Shown here in pieces: positions 63,116 through 64,000 of a DNA stretch of 64,000 bases. Every line of letters starts with the position of its first letter. Position 1 is the first letter of the stretch. A program made the position numbers and the translations under genes. The DNA comes from Warburgia ugandensis (Eukaryota; Streptophyta; Magnoliopsida; Canellales; Canellaceae). The notes under the pieces were generated by a model, which saw only the letters and a list, made by a program, of their open reading frames with translations, had not been told where the DNA came from and did no database searches. Where the stretch lies: contig CP141128.1 in assembly GCA_035236585.1 (NCBI GenBank), forward strand, positions 30,037,618 to 30,101,617, given 5' to 3'.

Positions 63116-64000
63116 GTTCCACGTCATTACTCAGGTTTCTATATATCATTCATCAAATAAGAATAAATTGGATATTCTTTTTGTCTATTTATTTATCTCA
63201 ATTTTAAGTTATGATCTATGCTAGAATGATTTCATGATTTAGTTTAACAAAGGATTTGCTTTCTTGTTTCTCACTTTCTCTCCCTCATATATATATATAT
63301 AGTACATTATGTTACTAATCTTTGGAATTTTTAACTATAACTATTTCTGACCTACATGTTAGAATCATAATTTCTTACTTCTACCCTTTTTCTTATATGT
63401 TTCTCTTCTAATTATCTTTGTATAAGTGTCTTAGTCTAATTTTCTAACTAGGTTTCGACACAAAATCCTGAGATTTCATATTCTTTTCTTTTAAACCCTT
63501 TTTATATCTATGTCATTTATCATCAAAATTCCATTGAATTGTCAAATTTTCTAGTCTAACCAAGTTCTTTGAAGAGGGTTGATAATCTCCAAGTTTATCC
63601 TTTTATAAAGAACTTGATTCAAACTCATTATCAATCCTAACATCAACCATTCCTAAGATTTATCTTTGGACGGTCACCCTACCATATTTATTTTTTTATT
63701 ATTTTTTATCCACTATCTCTTCACAGTAGTTATTCTCTGCCCCATTTCCATTCTTCTCTAACTATATTTTACTAAATGATCTTATGGATATTTTGCTATG
63801 TTGGTCTAAATTCATTATTTAGACTTAAATTACTATTATAAATTGTTTATCTCCTCTACATCAACCCTATTGTGTTTCATAGCTAAATTTTTTACTACTA
63901 ATCTTCCATGACACCTCAATTATTAGCAGTAAAAGTCCACTACATATTGAGACTAATCCAATGAATCCAAGTTTCTAAGGGATTTTTAGTATTATAAACA
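63116..64000 (-). mobile_element. Internal 3' region of the right-edge chromovirus-type element
   Basis: By position this is internal sequence of the element whose 3' LTR ends at 63,095. It is AT-rich, with a short (TA)n at about 63,288-63,302. I recognise no coding domain in these 885 bases. The coding part should lie to the right of the window. Confidence 0.5.

Noticed and set aside
1-64000. Host protein-coding genes, rRNA, tRNA, microRNA or organelle-derived segments
   Set aside because: I looked for exon-like conserved motifs, rRNA or plastid signatures and found none. Everything long enough to judge is repeat-derived.
1-64000. A previously undescribed gene system or operon-like module
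   Set aside because: All recognisable coding signal is gag-pol remnants of Gypsy elements. The unusual structure here is the tandem array and its arrangement, not a gene system.

Overview
This window looks like gene-poor, AT-rich heterochromatin of a flowering plant with a repeat-rich genome. I find no intact host gene. Almost every base can be assigned to three classes: (1) fossil Ty3/Gypsy LTR retrotransposons and solo LTRs nested several deep, (2) a large tandem array of degenerate 40-bp units, and (3) two tRNA-derived SINEs of the Au type. The plant call rests on the Athila/Tat-type and chromovirus-type Gypsy coding remnants, the initiator-methionine-tRNA primer site and the Au-type SINE bodies. 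I cannot name the species.

Left third (1-25,316): an inverted arrangement. On the left arm, the 3' end of an Athila/Tat-like element (1-522) and its LTR (family A, 523-2,798, plus strand) are followed by the tandem array (2,799-7,373 and 11,109-12,545), which is split by a solo LTR (family B, 7,374-11,108). A truncated family A LTR (12,546-13,085) sits at the turn. The array then runs in the opposite orientation (13,086-14,110 and 18,828-23,342), split by a minus-strand LTR (family F, 14,111-18,631) and a SINE. It ends at a minus-strand family A LTR (23,343-25,316).

Middle (23,343-48,542): element X, an Athila/Tat-like fossil on the minus strand. It reads, from low to high coordinates, 3' LTR, polypurine tract, long 3' non-coding region with a 603-bp tandem duplication, integrase, RNase H and RT, protease, gag. 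It is interrupted by a plus-strand solo LTR (family B, 28,687-42,186), which is itself interrupted by a complete-length chromodomain Gypsy element G (31,557-41,548, both LTRs, PBS and PPT visible). A second solo LTR (D, 43,384-45,855) interrupts RT. Element X is cut inside gag at 48,543 by element Y.

Right (48,543-64,000): element Y, a second Athila/Tat-like fossil on the minus strand, with 3' LTR C1 (48,543-50,624), 3' non-coding region and integrase/RNase H remnants. It is interrupted by solo LTRs E (52,863-about 55,415) and F (55,849-59,008, exact 5-bp target duplication). An opposite-strand family C LTR begins at 59,694 and is interrupted by a family-B-like LTR (about 60,450-63,095) whose own element runs past the right edge.

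The relative insertion order can be read from the nesting: arrays and elements X/Y first, then solo LTRs B, D, E and F, then G inside B. The feature least explained by standard repeat classes is the array: 40-bp quasi-palindromic monomers organised into a roughly 3.53-kb higher-order repeat, abutting family A LTRs at the same monomer phase on both arms.
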